64,000 nt of DNA from Paenibacillus sp. LS1. GTDB lineage: Bacteria; Bacillota; Bacilli; Paenibacillales; Paenibacillaceae. Every line of letters starts with the position of its first letter. The first letter of the stretch is position 1. A program made the position numbers and the translations under genes. Positions 53,036 through 61,290 of this stretch are shown here, piece by piece. The notes under the pieces were generated by a model. The model saw only the letters and a list, made by a program, of their open reading frames with translations, was not told where the DNA came from and did not search any database. The DNA lies in contig NZ_JAPDOE010000016.1 of the NCBI RefSeq assembly GCF_026013365.1, positions 31,908 through 95,907 on the forward strand. Reading direction: 5' to 3'.

Positions 53036-53491
53036 TTATAGCCGTTCTTCCTTTTGCCGTTTTAACTTCAGCCCCTGTGAATCACCTCCTCTCCATCTTG
53101 TTGTTGTCCCTCCCCCACCACTGTTCACCTCAAAATCCGCTAATGCGGGTAACTTAATACGATATAATCCTGCACCGTTATCCGTTTCTTCAAGGCAATA
53201 CATGAAAGGTCCGCGCTGAATGGCAACTTTACCAAACGTATCTCTGATGTGATCATGTCCAAGCAGGTATGACGCTGCTTCGATCCACTTGGCTACATCA
53301 CTGTCCTGAAATACCATGCCATAGTGCTCTCCCTCTTCTTCACCCGCAGCAATGCGAAAATTACGGATGGCCCGGCTGGGTTCAGCCCCCTCGATGTGAT
53401 CATTCAGCGTCTCCCATTGATAGGGGACAACCACGGTCCGCACCAGTTCAACATAATGGGACCAGAATGGATCTTTTATTTTATTTCTCAT
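53036..53491 (-). pseudogene. GH127 beta-L-arabinofuranosidase gene with internal deletion
   Basis: A 151-codon frame that joins the two ends of a GH127 (former DUF1680) enzyme, normally about 640 residues. Residues 1-79 are the N-terminus: FWSHYVELVRTVVVPYQWE, DHIEGAEPSRAIRNFRIAAG, FQDSDVAKWIEAASYLL. Residues 81-115 are from the C-terminal domain: RDTFGKVAIQRGPFMYCLEE. The catalytic Cys/Glu region between them is gone; the join is near 53250 and keeps frame. The last 30 residues are low-complexity and do not match the family. The ribosome site AGGAGAGG and the ATG at 53491 are intact, so a short product may still be made, but it cannot be an active enzyme. It lies 55 bases ahead of the DUF5695 gene. 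Confidence 0.8.
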
Positions 53492-53701
53492 TGGAACCTC
53501 TCCTTGTTCTATTCAACACCCTCATTTTACAAATCATTACAGGTCGATGAAATCATCATTTCCAACTGAAATTTGTATGATTACAACCTCACTCCCAGGA
53601 TGTGACTCCACCCTCATCTCAAGAAATCCATCATGCTGCCTCTTTACAGTTCATGTTCAAGTGATATATGCTGAACACACAACTGCATATCTTGAACTTT
53701 T

Positions 53702-53787
53702 GCACTAGGGGAGCCCTGCGGCTGAGACGAATAGGACTATTCGGACCCTTTGAACCTGATCTGGATCATACCAGCGGAGGGAAGTGG
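53702..53787 (+). promoter_or_regulatory. TPP riboswitch of the ThiXYZ-type importer
   Basis: Closing stem CACT/AGTG, then GCGGCTGAGACGA, a hairpin, and GAACCTGATCTGGATCATACCAGCGGAGGGAAG split over 53752-53784, which is the textbook THI box. It precedes the terminator at 53851-53884 and the ABC gene at 53958. The 466-base gap 53492-53957 holds nothing else recognised. Confidence 0.96.
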
Positions 53788-53850
53788 AGCGGCCTTTTAG
53801 TAAGCGGAATTTTTTCATGTATGTGAAGATAAATTGCGGATTTAACTTAC

Positions 53851-53884
53851 AGACCCACTCATTTCTCCGGAAATGGGTGGGTCT
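53851..53884 (+). terminator. Riboswitch-controlled leader terminator
   Basis: A 14-bp stem (53851-53864 with 53871-53884, one G-U pair) with a six-base loop and a run of six T. It lies 64 bases after the TPP aptamer and would stop transcription when TPP is bound. Confidence 0.9.
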
Positions 53885-53957
53885 TTTTTGTTTCTTTTGC
53901 AGAGTACAGCATGCCGTTGTTATTGCAGCAGTCTGGCATCAAGGGGGTGAGAATCAG

Positions 53958-54725
53958 ATGACCAACCATGTAACCATTAAGAACGTTAGCTTCGCTTTTC
54001 CCGAAAAAAAGGATTCCCCCGTGCTCGCCAATGTGTCGCTTCAGGTTCAACAAGGAGAATTTGTCTCGCTCATTGGCTCCAGCGGATCAGGTAAAAGCAC
54101 ACTCTTCAAGCTGCTCGCAGGCTTGTATGAGCCAACCGTCGGCACCATCGATATTGCTGATGTACCGCAAGGACAACGGCTCGGACGAGTCGCCTATATG
54201 CCGCAGAAAGATCTGCTGTTATCCTGGCGTACCGTCATGGAGAACTGCCTGCTGCCTGCCGAGCTTGCACGAGGCCGACAGGACAAGGACAAACTACGAG
54301 CCGATATCATCGCTGGATTGGCAAGGTTCGGCTTGTCCGGTTATGAGCAGGCCTATCCGGATGAGTTATCCGGCGGCATGCGGCAGCGGGTGGCACTGCT
54401 GCGTACCTTGCTTACAGGCGGGCAGCTCATGTTGCTGGATGAACCCTTCGGTGCACTCGATGCTTTAACCAAACGAGAAATGCATCGCTGGTTGTTGGAG
54501 CTATGGGAGGACTTTGGACAAACCGTGCTGTTCATTACACATGACATCGAAGAAGCCCTGTTGTTAAGTGACCGGATCATTCTGTTAACTTCAGAGGGGC
54601 AAGGTCAGCAGTTGAGGGAAACGACGGTTCCTTTGCCACGCCCAAGGCATTCGGACATGATCTACGAACCGGATCTCGTGCAGATGAGACGACAACTGGA
54701 GGAACAATTACATGCAAAGCGATAG
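53958..54725 (+). CDS. thiZ: Thiamin-precursor ABC transporter ATPase (ThiZ-type)
   Basis: A 255-residue ABC ATPase of the nitrate/taurine/pyrimidine import family: Walker A GSSGSGKST near 44, Q-loop MPQKDLLLSWRT, signature LSGGMRQR near 142, Walker B LMLLDEPFGALD, and H-loop ITHDIEEA. The ATG at 53958 follows GGGGGTGAG; the frame is open upstream only because it crosses the riboswitch. It overlaps the permease gene by 14 bases. Riboswitch control and the NMT1-type binding protein downstream assign it to uptake of a thiamin pyrimidine precursor such as HMP or formylaminopyrimidine. Confidence 0.9.
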   Translation: MTNHVTIKNVSFAFPEKKDSPVLANVSLQVQQGEFVSLIGSSGSGKSTLFKLLAGLYEPTVGTIDIADVPQGQRLGRVAYMPQKDLLLSWRTVMENCLLPAELARGRQDKDKLRADIIAGLARFGLSGYEQAYPDELSGGMRQRVALLRTLLTGGQLMLLDEPFGALDALTKREMHRWLLELWEDFGQTVLFITHDIEEALLLSDRIILLTSEGQGQQLRETTVPLPRPRHSDMIYEPDLVQMRRQLEEQLHAKR

Positions 54726-55536
54726 AGGCGAGGTTAGCGTCTGGACGTGGTGTTCGAAGTGGATGTCGAGGTGGCTTTCCCAATATGGTTTGTTTATTAT
54801 GCTCATGCTCTTATTACTTGTGATCTGGGAATCAATTGTGCGTATGGGATGGGTGCCTTCCTTCATCATTCCTGCACCTACTGCCATCGCAGGTTCACTC
54901 GTTGAGCATCGTCATCTGCTGCTGACCATACATCTGCCTGCTACCTTTGTGGAGGTTGTTGTTGGTTTTGGCTTGTCCATAGTGACCGGAATTATGCTGG
55001 CGACAGGCATGCATATAAACCGATCGATTGAAAAGGCGTTATATCCCTTCATCGTGATCAGTCAGACGATCCCGCTGATTGCTCTGTCCCCGGTATTCAT
55101 CCTGTGGTTTGGCTACACGTTGTGGAGCAAAGTCGCCGTAGTGTTCCTGATCGCGTTCTTCCCCATTGTGGTCAGTACATACGATGGTCTCCGCCAAGGT
55201 GATCCAGAGCAGCGTGAACTACTGCTCACCATGGGTGCCAGCAAGTGGGATATTTTTCGCAAACTCCAGGTTCCGCTGGCACTCCCTTCTTTTTTCTCGG
55301 GGCTAAAGATGTCTGTGGTGTACTGCGTGGTTGGTGCAACGATTGGGGAATGGCTTGGTGGCAGCAAAGGTCTCGGATACTTCAGCCGCCGCATGTCCAG
55401 CAACATGAACACGGATGCGATGTTTGCCGCTATTGTGCTGTTATCCCTGCTGGGAATCGTTTTGTTTGTACTGATTGCCTGGCTGGAGAAAAGGTTTAGC
55501 TTACGGCGTCATGGGAGTAAAAGAAAAGTTGGATAA
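54712..55536 (+). CDS. thiX: Thiamin-precursor ABC transporter permease (ThiX-type)
   Basis: A 274-residue permease of the SsuC/TauC/ThiX type, with about six helices. The EAA motif is LLLTMGASKWDIFRKLQVPLALPSFF near residues 165-195, and IIPAPTAIAGSLVEH after helix 1 is typical of the family. The ATG at 54712 lies inside the end of the ATPase gene, which implies translational coupling. It is followed after 159 bases by the binding-protein gene. Confidence 0.9.
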   Translation: MQSDRGEVSVWTWCSKWMSRWLSQYGLFIMLMLLLLVIWESIVRMGWVPSFIIPAPTAIAGSLVEHRHLLLTIHLPATFVEVVVGFGLSIVTGIMLATGMHINRSIEKALYPFIVISQTIPLIALSPVFILWFGYTLWSKVAVVFLIAFFPIVVSTYDGLRQGDPEQRELLLTMGASKWDIFRKLQVPLALPSFFSGLKMSVVYCVVGATIGEWLGGSKGLGYFSRRMSSNMNTDAMFAAIVLLSLLGIVLFVLIAWLEKRFSLRRHGSKRKVG

Positions 55537-55695
55537 AAGTTAGAGGGAATTTAGATGTGAATACAAGAGTTACGATCTTCAGAACATACCTTATGCATAA
55601 TTTCAGCAGCAAACTTCAATCAGTACATTGTCCGTTAACATGCTGCTATTATTCATTTTTTACAAAATAAATCGATGAAATGAGGACCTTCATTT

Positions 55696-56769
55696 ATGAA
55701 TAACAAAGACATTTACTCCCTGCTTCCCATCATGCTCATTAGCCTTTTCCTGATCGTTAGCGGATGCAGCACCACGAATACTAGCCAAAATACGCCAACA
55801 ACAGATTCTACAACCAACGAACAACAAACTGACAAGTCTGCAACCGAACCAGCATCAGACGCCAAAGATAAACTGTCCATCATGCTCGACTGGTACCCGA
55901 ACGCAGTACACTCCTTCATCTATGTGGCTCAGGAAAAAGGATACTTTGCAGACCAAGGTCTCGATGTCGAAATTCAGATGCCTGCGGATACCAATGACTC
56001 ACTCAAACTTGTTGCTGCTGGAAAAATTGATCTGGCTCTAAGCTACCAGCCCCAAATTTTGCTCGCTCGTGGCGAGAATATTCCTGTACGTTCCATTGCT
56101 GCTGTTGTTCGGCACCCCCTAGTGCATCTGTTGACCGAAGCGAATGGCAACGTGAGTTCACCCAAAGACCTTGAAGGAAAGACTGTTGGTTATTCCTCCA
56201 TTCCTCTGTACGAAGCGATGGTACGCACGATGATCAGCAAGGATGGCGGCAATCCCGACAACATGAATCTGGTCGACGTTGGGTTCGATCTGATTCCTTC
56301 GCTGGCTTCCGGACAGGCGGATGCAATTATGGGTGGTTTTATTAACCATGAACAATTGATTTTGGAGAAAGAAGGACATGCCATGAAATCAATTAACCCC
56401 ATTGATTATGGTGTGCCCGATTATTATGAATTGGTCCTGACTGCAAGTGAAGCTGGCATTGAAGCAAAAAAAGATCAGCTTACCCGGTTCGTCAAAGCGA
56501 TCCAGGAAGGACAGAAATATGTAACGGAGCATCCAGAAGAAGCCTTGAATATTCTGCTCGCTCATGAGAATGAAACGTCTCCGCTCGACCCGGAGATCGA
56601 AACCAAAAGTCTGGCTATTTTACTGCCACTCATGAATGAAGAAGGTCAACCATTTGGTCGGCAGGAAATGGAGTCGTGGGAGAATGTACGTGCATGGCTC
56701 GTTGAAAACGAACTGATTCCTGAATCAGTGAAAGCCGAGGATGCTTTTATTAATCTGCAAGGAGAGTAG
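55696..56769 (+). CDS. thiY: Thiamin-precursor binding lipoprotein, NMT1/THI5-like (ThiY-type)
   Basis: A 357-residue lipoprotein: the signal peptide ends in the lipobox VSGC, followed by a Thr/Asn/Ser-rich linker. The NMT1/THI5-like domain starts at LSIMLDWYPNAVHSFIYVAQEKGYF, the family opening, and continues with GLDVEIQMPADTND, ALSYQPQILLAR and GFINHEQLILEKEGH. Thr5-like proteins bind N-formyl-aminopyrimidine, an HMP precursor from degraded thiamin. The start follows GAGG by ten bases. The 159-base spacer before it may hold a second promoter, but it belongs with the two ABC genes. Confidence 0.9.
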   Translation: MNNKDIYSLLPIMLISLFLIVSGCSTTNTSQNTPTTDSTTNEQQTDKSATEPASDAKDKLSIMLDWYPNAVHSFIYVAQEKGYFADQGLDVEIQMPADTNDSLKLVAAGKIDLALSYQPQILLARGENIPVRSIAAVVRHPLVHLLTEANGNVSSPKDLEGKTVGYSSIPLYEAMVRTMISKDGGNPDNMNLVDVGFDLIPSLASGQADAIMGGFINHEQLILEKEGHAMKSINPIDYGVPDYYELVLTASEAGIEAKKDQLTRFVKAIQEGQKYVTEHPEEALNILLAHENETSPLDPEIETKSLAILLPLMNEEGQPFGRQEMESWENVRAWLVENELIPESVKAEDAFINLQGE

Positions 56770-56786
56770 GTAAAGGCGTGCAAAGT

Positions 56787-56862
56787 GAATGAAGGAAAAG
56801 TGACTGAACGCAAGGGAATGAAGGAAAAGTGACTGAACGCAAGGGAATGAAAGCAAAGTAGC
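56787..56862. repeat. Tandem 30-bp direct repeat, 2.5 copies
   Basis: The unit GAATGAAGGAAAAGTGACTG + AACGCAAGGG occurs at 56787-56816 and 56817-56846 without a change, followed by a partial, altered third copy. It starts 18 bases after the thiY stop. It contains no spacer, so it is not a CRISPR. Confidence 0.85.
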
Positions 56863-56950
56863 AAAAACGAGGATCTAATGCTCCAAGAATTGCGAAATGG
56901 AATTGGCCTGAAGCAAGCATTGGAGGATCAGAATTTATAACAATCCTAAG

Positions 56951-57031
56951 TGGCTTGATATGCGTTTGACTGGCTTGATGTGCATCTAGGCAGTTTGTAT
57001 GCGTTTGGGTGGCTTGTTGATATGTATTTGG
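56951..57031. repeat. Four degenerate 20-bp tandem units
   Basis: Units beginning TGGCTTG and containing TATGCGTTTG or a near form follow one another at 56951, 56971, 56991 and 57010. They are AT/GT-rich and non-coding. The remaining part of the 1-kb gap 56770-57808 holds the dispersed repeat copy 2 and the thiM upstream region. Confidence 0.55.
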
Positions 57032-57110
57032 TAATGTACATTAGCGCTTATCTTCAAGCCCTACTGGGAGCTGAATTGCGCGCCCTAATTATGTGCTCAG
57101 AGTAGAACAT

Positions 57111-57451
57111 GGAGCGAGCGCTAACGAATCTGAGGCGTCCTATTCAGGGATTTGGAGCGGTTGCAGAAATCTAAAGAACCTGAACCATGTTATATCAGAA
57201 TAAATAGCTGTTTGCAGCATTTTGGTCAGGAGATTCTGGGAAATAACGTGTCTGATGTTCCTTACATTTCAAAAGGAGGACCTGACAGCTAAATAAGACG
57301 TCCTGTGTTCTTTAGAAACATCGTCTGACCAGTCGTGCCCCGATCGATCGTGCCCCAATCAGTTGGGTATCGACCAGCCTGGACTTCTTCAAGACACTGG
57401 TTGGATGCTAACATCCATTACACTATCTCTTGCCTGAGTTTGGAGAAATTC
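57111..57451. repeat. Dispersed intergenic repeat, copy 2 (inverted relative to 4521-4826)
   Basis: Reads as the reverse complement of copy 1 over its whole length, with an extra ~35 bases around 57311-57385 (CCCCGATCGATCGTGCCCC). Both copies carry CGAGCGCTAACGAATCTGAG at one end and GCCTGAGTTTG(G/A)AGA at the other. A minus-strand open frame (57389-57619) runs through the right edge and shares the LQTQA...MDVSIQ tail seen in copy 1, which suggests the repeat includes the end of an old small gene. Confidence 0.75.
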
Positions 57452-57808
57452 ACTCTGTTCACTTTCTGTATTTTGTATCGTTTCGTTTTTTACTGTTTCG
57501 TATTTGTACTGTTGTCTATCTGCGAATTTACATTTTATACGGATCCACCTTTTAGCTGTTTCAATCAAGACTGGATCTAGATCAGAATGATTCAATTTGT
57601 CCATATCCAGTTCCAACAATCCATTTTTAGTGAGTTATGAAATTGATTTAGATTTTACGTTTCTGCTTTTCCCGCATTAATGCATCTGGCTGTTGTTACA
57701 CTCTGCGCCCCTACTCAACAAGGAGACTCATATCCTATTATTCTGCTGAATGACTCCAGATATCGGACTTCCGCCGATGGGGTTACTTTATAACAAGGAG
57801 GAAATTAT

Positions 57809-58621
57809 ATGTCTTATTTGGAACGTGTTCGTACGCAAAATCCGCTGGTACACAATATCACCAACCTTGTCGTTGCTCCCTTTACAGCCAATGGTCTGCT
57901 TGCACTCGGTGCGTCCCCTTTTATGGCCTATGCTCATGAAGAGGTCGCTGATGTCGCCAAGATGTCAGGAGCTGTGGTACTCAACATTGGTACACTTGAT
58001 GACAAAGTCGTTCAGGCGATTCGTCTAGCAGGTCAATCGGCTAATGCACATCATGTGCCTGTGGTGCTTGATCCCGTCGGGGCAGGGGCAACCGCTTATC
58101 GTACAGAAACCGTGCAGATGCTCGTTCGTGAGCTTCGCCTCACGGTGCTGCGCGGCAATGTGGCGGAAGTCGCCAATGTCATCGGTGAGAGCTGGAGTAT
58201 CAAAGGTGTAGACGCAGGATCAGGTGAAGGTGACCGAATCGGAATTGCTGAGCGGGCAGCACAACAACTTGGCTGTGTCGTGGTCATTACCGGGAAAGAA
58301 GATATTATTACCGATGGACGATCCACATTCCTCACGAGTAATGGTCATGCCCTGCTCACTCAGGTCACAGGTGCTGGCTGTCTGCTCAGTTCGGTGATTG
58401 GTGCATTTACAGCCATAGCGGAATCAGAAGCCGATCTTCTAGGCAGTGTTGTTGAAGCGCTCGCGTTGTATGGTGTAGCAGCTGAACTAGCGGCAGAGCG
58501 GACAGCTCATCAGGGACCGGGTAGCTTCCAGATTGAGTTGTTGAATCAACTGGCACAAGTGACACCTGACCTCTTGGCAGAGAACGCACAGATCCGTCAG
58601 ATCCGAGGAGGTGCAGTATGA
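57809..58621 (+). CDS. thiM: Hydroxyethylthiazole kinase
   Basis: A 270-residue ThiM of the ribokinase-like fold. It phosphorylates 4-methyl-5-(2-hydroxyethyl)thiazole with ATP so that the ring can be salvaged. Family pieces are NPLVHNITNLVVAPFTANGLLALGASPFMAYA, VLDPVGAGATAYRTE, LRGNVAEVANV, and the active-site TGAGCLLSSVIGAF near residue 190. The ATG at 57809 follows AAGGAGG. It leads thiM-thiD-thiE, with ATGA-type overlaps to thiD. Unlike the two importers, it has no visible TPP riboswitch in the 190 bases upstream. Confidence 0.96.
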   Translation: MSYLERVRTQNPLVHNITNLVVAPFTANGLLALGASPFMAYAHEEVADVAKMSGAVVLNIGTLDDKVVQAIRLAGQSANAHHVPVVLDPVGAGATAYRTETVQMLVRELRLTVLRGNVAEVANVIGESWSIKGVDAGSGEGDRIGIAERAAQQLGCVVVITGKEDIITDGRSTFLTSNGHALLTQVTGAGCLLSSVIGAFTAIAESEADLLGSVVEALALYGVAAELAAERTAHQGPGSFQIELLNQLAQVTPDLLAENAQIRQIRGGAV

Positions 58622-59430
58622 GTACTGCTCAAGCACTAACCATTGCAGGCTCTGATAACGGGGGCGGCGCAGGAATTCAGGCCGATCTGAAAACATTTCA
58701 GGAGCTTGGGGTATACGGCATGACCGTTATCACCGCTATTGCTGCCCAAAATACAACAGGTGTTCAGGGCGTCTTCCCCATCTCTTACGATGGCATTGCA
58801 CAGCAATTGGACTCGACCGGTGAAGATTTTCAGCCAACCGCGGTGAAGACTGGCATGCTCTATAGTGCTGAGATTATTCGATTAGTCGCTGAGAAGTGGC
58901 AGCAGTACCATTGGTCTAATCTGGTCATCGACCCCGTGATGGTCGCCAAAGGTGGTGCACCCCTGCTCCAGCAGGAAGCGGTACAGGCGCTGGTTACGGA
59001 GCTGTTGCCGCATGCCCTGATCACAACACCCAATATTCCGGAAGCGGAACTGCTTACCGAGATGTCTATCACGAATCTGAGTCAGAGGGAAGAAGCTGCA
59101 AGACGGATTGTACAGATGGGCTCAACGTATGCTTTGGTCAAAGGTGGTCATGATGAAGGAAGTGGCATGATCGTGGATGTGCTCTACGATGGGCAGTCTT
59201 TTCATTACCTGGAGAATGTTCGTGTGGTAACACGTCATACTCACGGAACAGGATGTACATACTCTGCTGCGATTACCGCAGAGTTAGCCAAGGATTCACC
59301 TGTTCTGGCTGCTGTCACGACCGCGCGAGCATTCATTCAGGCAGCCATCGAAGATGAGCTGGGGATTGGGGCCGGACATGGGCCAACAAATCATTTTGCG
59401 TATCAGCGCAGACAGCGAGGTGAGCAGTGA
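58618..59430 (+). CDS. thiD: Hydroxymethylpyrimidine / phosphomethylpyrimidine kinase
   Basis: A 270-residue ThiD, ribokinase fold, which phosphorylates HMP to HMP-P and then to HMP-PP. Seen are AGSDNGGGAGIQADLKTFQE at the N-terminus, VVAKGG-type VIDPVMVAKGGAPLL near 105, TPNIPEAELL, and the active-site HTHGTGCTYSAAITAEL near residue 205. The start overlaps the thiM stop by four bases. Length is normal. It connects the imported pyrimidine to thiamin-phosphate synthase. Confidence 0.96.
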   Translation: MSTAQALTIAGSDNGGGAGIQADLKTFQELGVYGMTVITAIAAQNTTGVQGVFPISYDGIAQQLDSTGEDFQPTAVKTGMLYSAEIIRLVAEKWQQYHWSNLVIDPVMVAKGGAPLLQQEAVQALVTELLPHALITTPNIPEAELLTEMSITNLSQREEAARRIVQMGSTYALVKGGHDEGSGMIVDVLYDGQSFHYLENVRVVTRHTHGTGCTYSAAITAELAKDSPVLAAVTTARAFIQAAIEDELGIGAGHGPTNHFAYQRRQRGEQ

Positions 59431-60095
59431 TGCGCCCTTGGGATGCAGAAGCGGTACGACGCGCGATGAAGATGTATTTGGTGATGGGAGGCGTCAATAC
59501 GACGCAGGACCCGGTGGAAGTGCTGCGCCAGGCCATTGCCGGCGGCATCACGCTGTTCCAGTTCCGCGAAAAGGGAACTGGCGCCCTGGTAGGCGAAGCT
59601 CGCATCACGCTTGCGATGCAGCTTCGCCAGGTGTGCAGCCAGCACGGGGTACCGTTCATCGTGAACGATGATGTGGAGCTGGCTGTAGCGGTGGAGGCCG
59701 ACGGCGTGCATGTCGGCCAGGAAGATGCGGACGCGGCACTGGTACGCGCCCGCATTGGAGATGGGCGGATGCTTGGCGTATCCGCCCACTCTGTGGAAGA
59801 GGCGCGCCGTGCCGTGCAGGCGGGCGCCGACTATCTTGGCGTCGGGCCCATGTACCCGACGCGCTCCAAAGCGGATGCCCACGCTGTGCTGGGCCCCGCA
59901 GGGGTGACGGAACTGCGCGCCGCAGGCATCGCAGTTCCGATTGTGGGTATCGGCGGCATTACGCCCGATGCCACGGGCGCCGTGATGGCGGCTGGAGCCG
60001 ACGGCGTAGCCGTCATCTCTGCCATCGCGGGCGCGGCCGACGTGCGCGCAGCGGCTGCGCATTTCGCTGCGGCAGTGCGCGGGATGCAGGCGTAG
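59430..60095 (+). CDS. thiE: Thiamin-phosphate synthase
   Basis: A TIM-barrel enzyme of 221 residues that joins HMP-PP and thiazole-phosphate to thiamin phosphate. Landmarks are QFREKGTG near residue 45, VNDDVELAVAVEADGVHVGQED near 75-95, GVSAHSVEEARRA, YLGVGPMYPTRSK near 135, and VGIGGI near 175. I take the ATG at 59430, with AGGTGAG just upstream; a GTG three bases earlier is in frame. It overlaps the thiD stop by one base. From about 59480 the gene is clearly richer in G and C at third codon positions than thiM and thiD, which is the only odd point. Confidence 0.95.
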   Translation: MRPWDAEAVRRAMKMYLVMGGVNTTQDPVEVLRQAIAGGITLFQFREKGTGALVGEARITLAMQLRQVCSQHGVPFIVNDDVELAVAVEADGVHVGQEDADAALVRARIGDGRMLGVSAHSVEEARRAVQAGADYLGVGPMYPTRSKADAHAVLGPAGVTELRAAGIAVPIVGIGGITPDATGAVMAAGADGVAVISAIAGAADVRAAAAHFAAAVRGMQA

Positions 60096-60349
60096 CCTTG
60101 CTTCCCTGCACTGCCAGCCCCGTGGGCTGCACCGCATACATGGTGCAGCTCACAACCATCCGCCCTCCTCTCCATAACAGAGGAGCCTCATAACACCCTG
60201 CGGCGTGGCAGAAACCCATGTCTTCGACATAGAAGCACAGCCGCTCCCCTGCAGTGACTGGATGACACAATAATCCAGTCACATCTACTCACCAATCTAT
60301 AATCAAGATGCAGCTTCCATGCTCGCGTCTTGTTTTTCATTTTCAACTG

Positions 60350-60380
60350 TTGACTCTCACGTAACGTGACACTGTACAAT
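60350..60380 (+). promoter_or_regulatory. MerR-type promoter with 19-bp spacer
   Basis: TTGACT (60350-60355) and TACAAT (60375-60380) are 19 bases apart instead of 17, and the spacer contains the perfect dyad TCACGTAACGTGA (60357-60369). This is the hallmark of promoters twisted open by MerR proteins. It lies 25 bases ahead of the merR-type gene, so autoregulation is likely. The rest of the gap 60096-60349 shows nothing recognisable. Confidence 0.85.
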
Positions 60381-60404
60381 CGATGTTGTAAGGAGGTTTC
60401 TCAC

Positions 60405-61148
60405 ATGGCCATGAAGGTAAAAGAAGTTGCCGAACTCGCCTCGATCAGTGTGCGCACACTACATCACTATGATGAGATCGGACTATTAACCCCGGACGAA
60501 GTAACTGCTGCCGGGTATCGATTATATTCAGATGCCAACCTGGAACGGTTGCAGCAGATTTTGTTTTTCAAGGAACTCGACTTCTCTCTGAAGGAGATCA
60601 AAAACATTATCACCAACCCCTCCTTCGATCCAGAAGAAGCACTAAATATGCACCGACTTATTTTGCTGGAGAAGCGCCAACGCTTGGACCAGATGATTGC
60701 TACTATTGATAGAACAGTTCTACACGTGAGAGGAGAAATTAAAATGACAGCCAAAGAACAATTCGAAGGATTTGATTTTAGCCAGAATCCGTATGAACAG
60801 GAAGCGCGTGAACGGTGGGGAGACCAAGCCGTAGATCAGGCAAACCAGAAGCTGCACAGTCAGTCGGGCGAGAACCAAAGGGCTCTGTCCGATCAAATGA
60901 ACGAAATCTACAAACGTCTTGCAGCACTTCGCCACACAGAACCAGCATCTGCGGAAGCACAGGCCGGCATCAAAGAATGGTACATCTGGTTGAACGAAAT
61001 GGGAAGCTACTCCCCCGAAGCCTTCAGAGGACTTGGTCAGATGTACGTGCACGATGAACGTTTCACACGCAATATTGATCAGTTTGGCGATGGTTTGGCA
61101 GCATTCATGCGAGATGCTATGGCTGTATTTGCGGACCAAATCAAATAA
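60405..61148 (+). CDS. MerR-family regulator with TipAS-type drug-binding domain
   Basis: A 247-residue regulator. Residues 1-70 are the MerR winged helix (MKVKEVAELASISVRTLHHYDEIGLL, GYRLYSDANLERLQQI). A long dimerisation helix (75-115) follows. The C-terminal domain (about 120-245; KEQFEGFDFSQNPYEQEARERWGD, NEMGSYSPEAFRGLGQMYVHDERF) is the all-helical TipAS fold that binds thiopeptides or other multidrug ligands in TipA, Mta and related activators. The ATG at 60405 follows AAGGAGG by eight bases. No efflux pump lies next to it; the promoter geometry points to control of its own gene. Confidence 0.93.
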   Translation: MAMKVKEVAELASISVRTLHHYDEIGLLTPDEVTAAGYRLYSDANLERLQQILFFKELDFSLKEIKNIITNPSFDPEEALNMHRLILLEKRQRLDQMIATIDRTVLHVRGEIKMTAKEQFEGFDFSQNPYEQEARERWGDQAVDQANQKLHSQSGENQRALSDQMNEIYKRLAALRHTEPASAEAQAGIKEWYIWLNEMGSYSPEAFRGLGQMYVHDERFTRNIDQFGDGLAAFMRDAMAVFADQIK

Positions 61149-61290
61149 TATTAACCTGTCTGCGCCCATTGCAGTATTAATCATCTCTATTTCCATATTC
61201 AACACCATTGTCATCAAGGGAGACGTTGTAAACGCAACTAAACAATTAAAATATTGAGCCCATACAGTCTCTTGTTGACGTCAATGTTTC

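Noticed and set aside
53784..53957. N-terminal extension of the ThiZ-type ATPase
   Set aside because: The open frame crosses the riboswitch terminator; the ATG at 53958 has the ribosome site and the family start.
56787..57031. CRISPR array
   Set aside because: The repeats are adjacent without unique spacers, and no cas gene is nearby.
57389..57619. 76-codon minus-strand gene
   Set aside because: Overlaps repeat copy 2, lacks a good ribosome site, and its tail recurs in repeat copy 1; more likely a decayed remnant.
57620..57808. TPP riboswitch ahead of thiM
   Set aside because: No CTGAGA or CTGATCTGG...GCCAGCG strands; only a short CGG/CCG hairpin is present.
59403..60137. 244-codon minus-strand open frame
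   Set aside because: Shadow of the GC-rich thiE gene; Arg/His/Ala-rich translation with no family resemblance.
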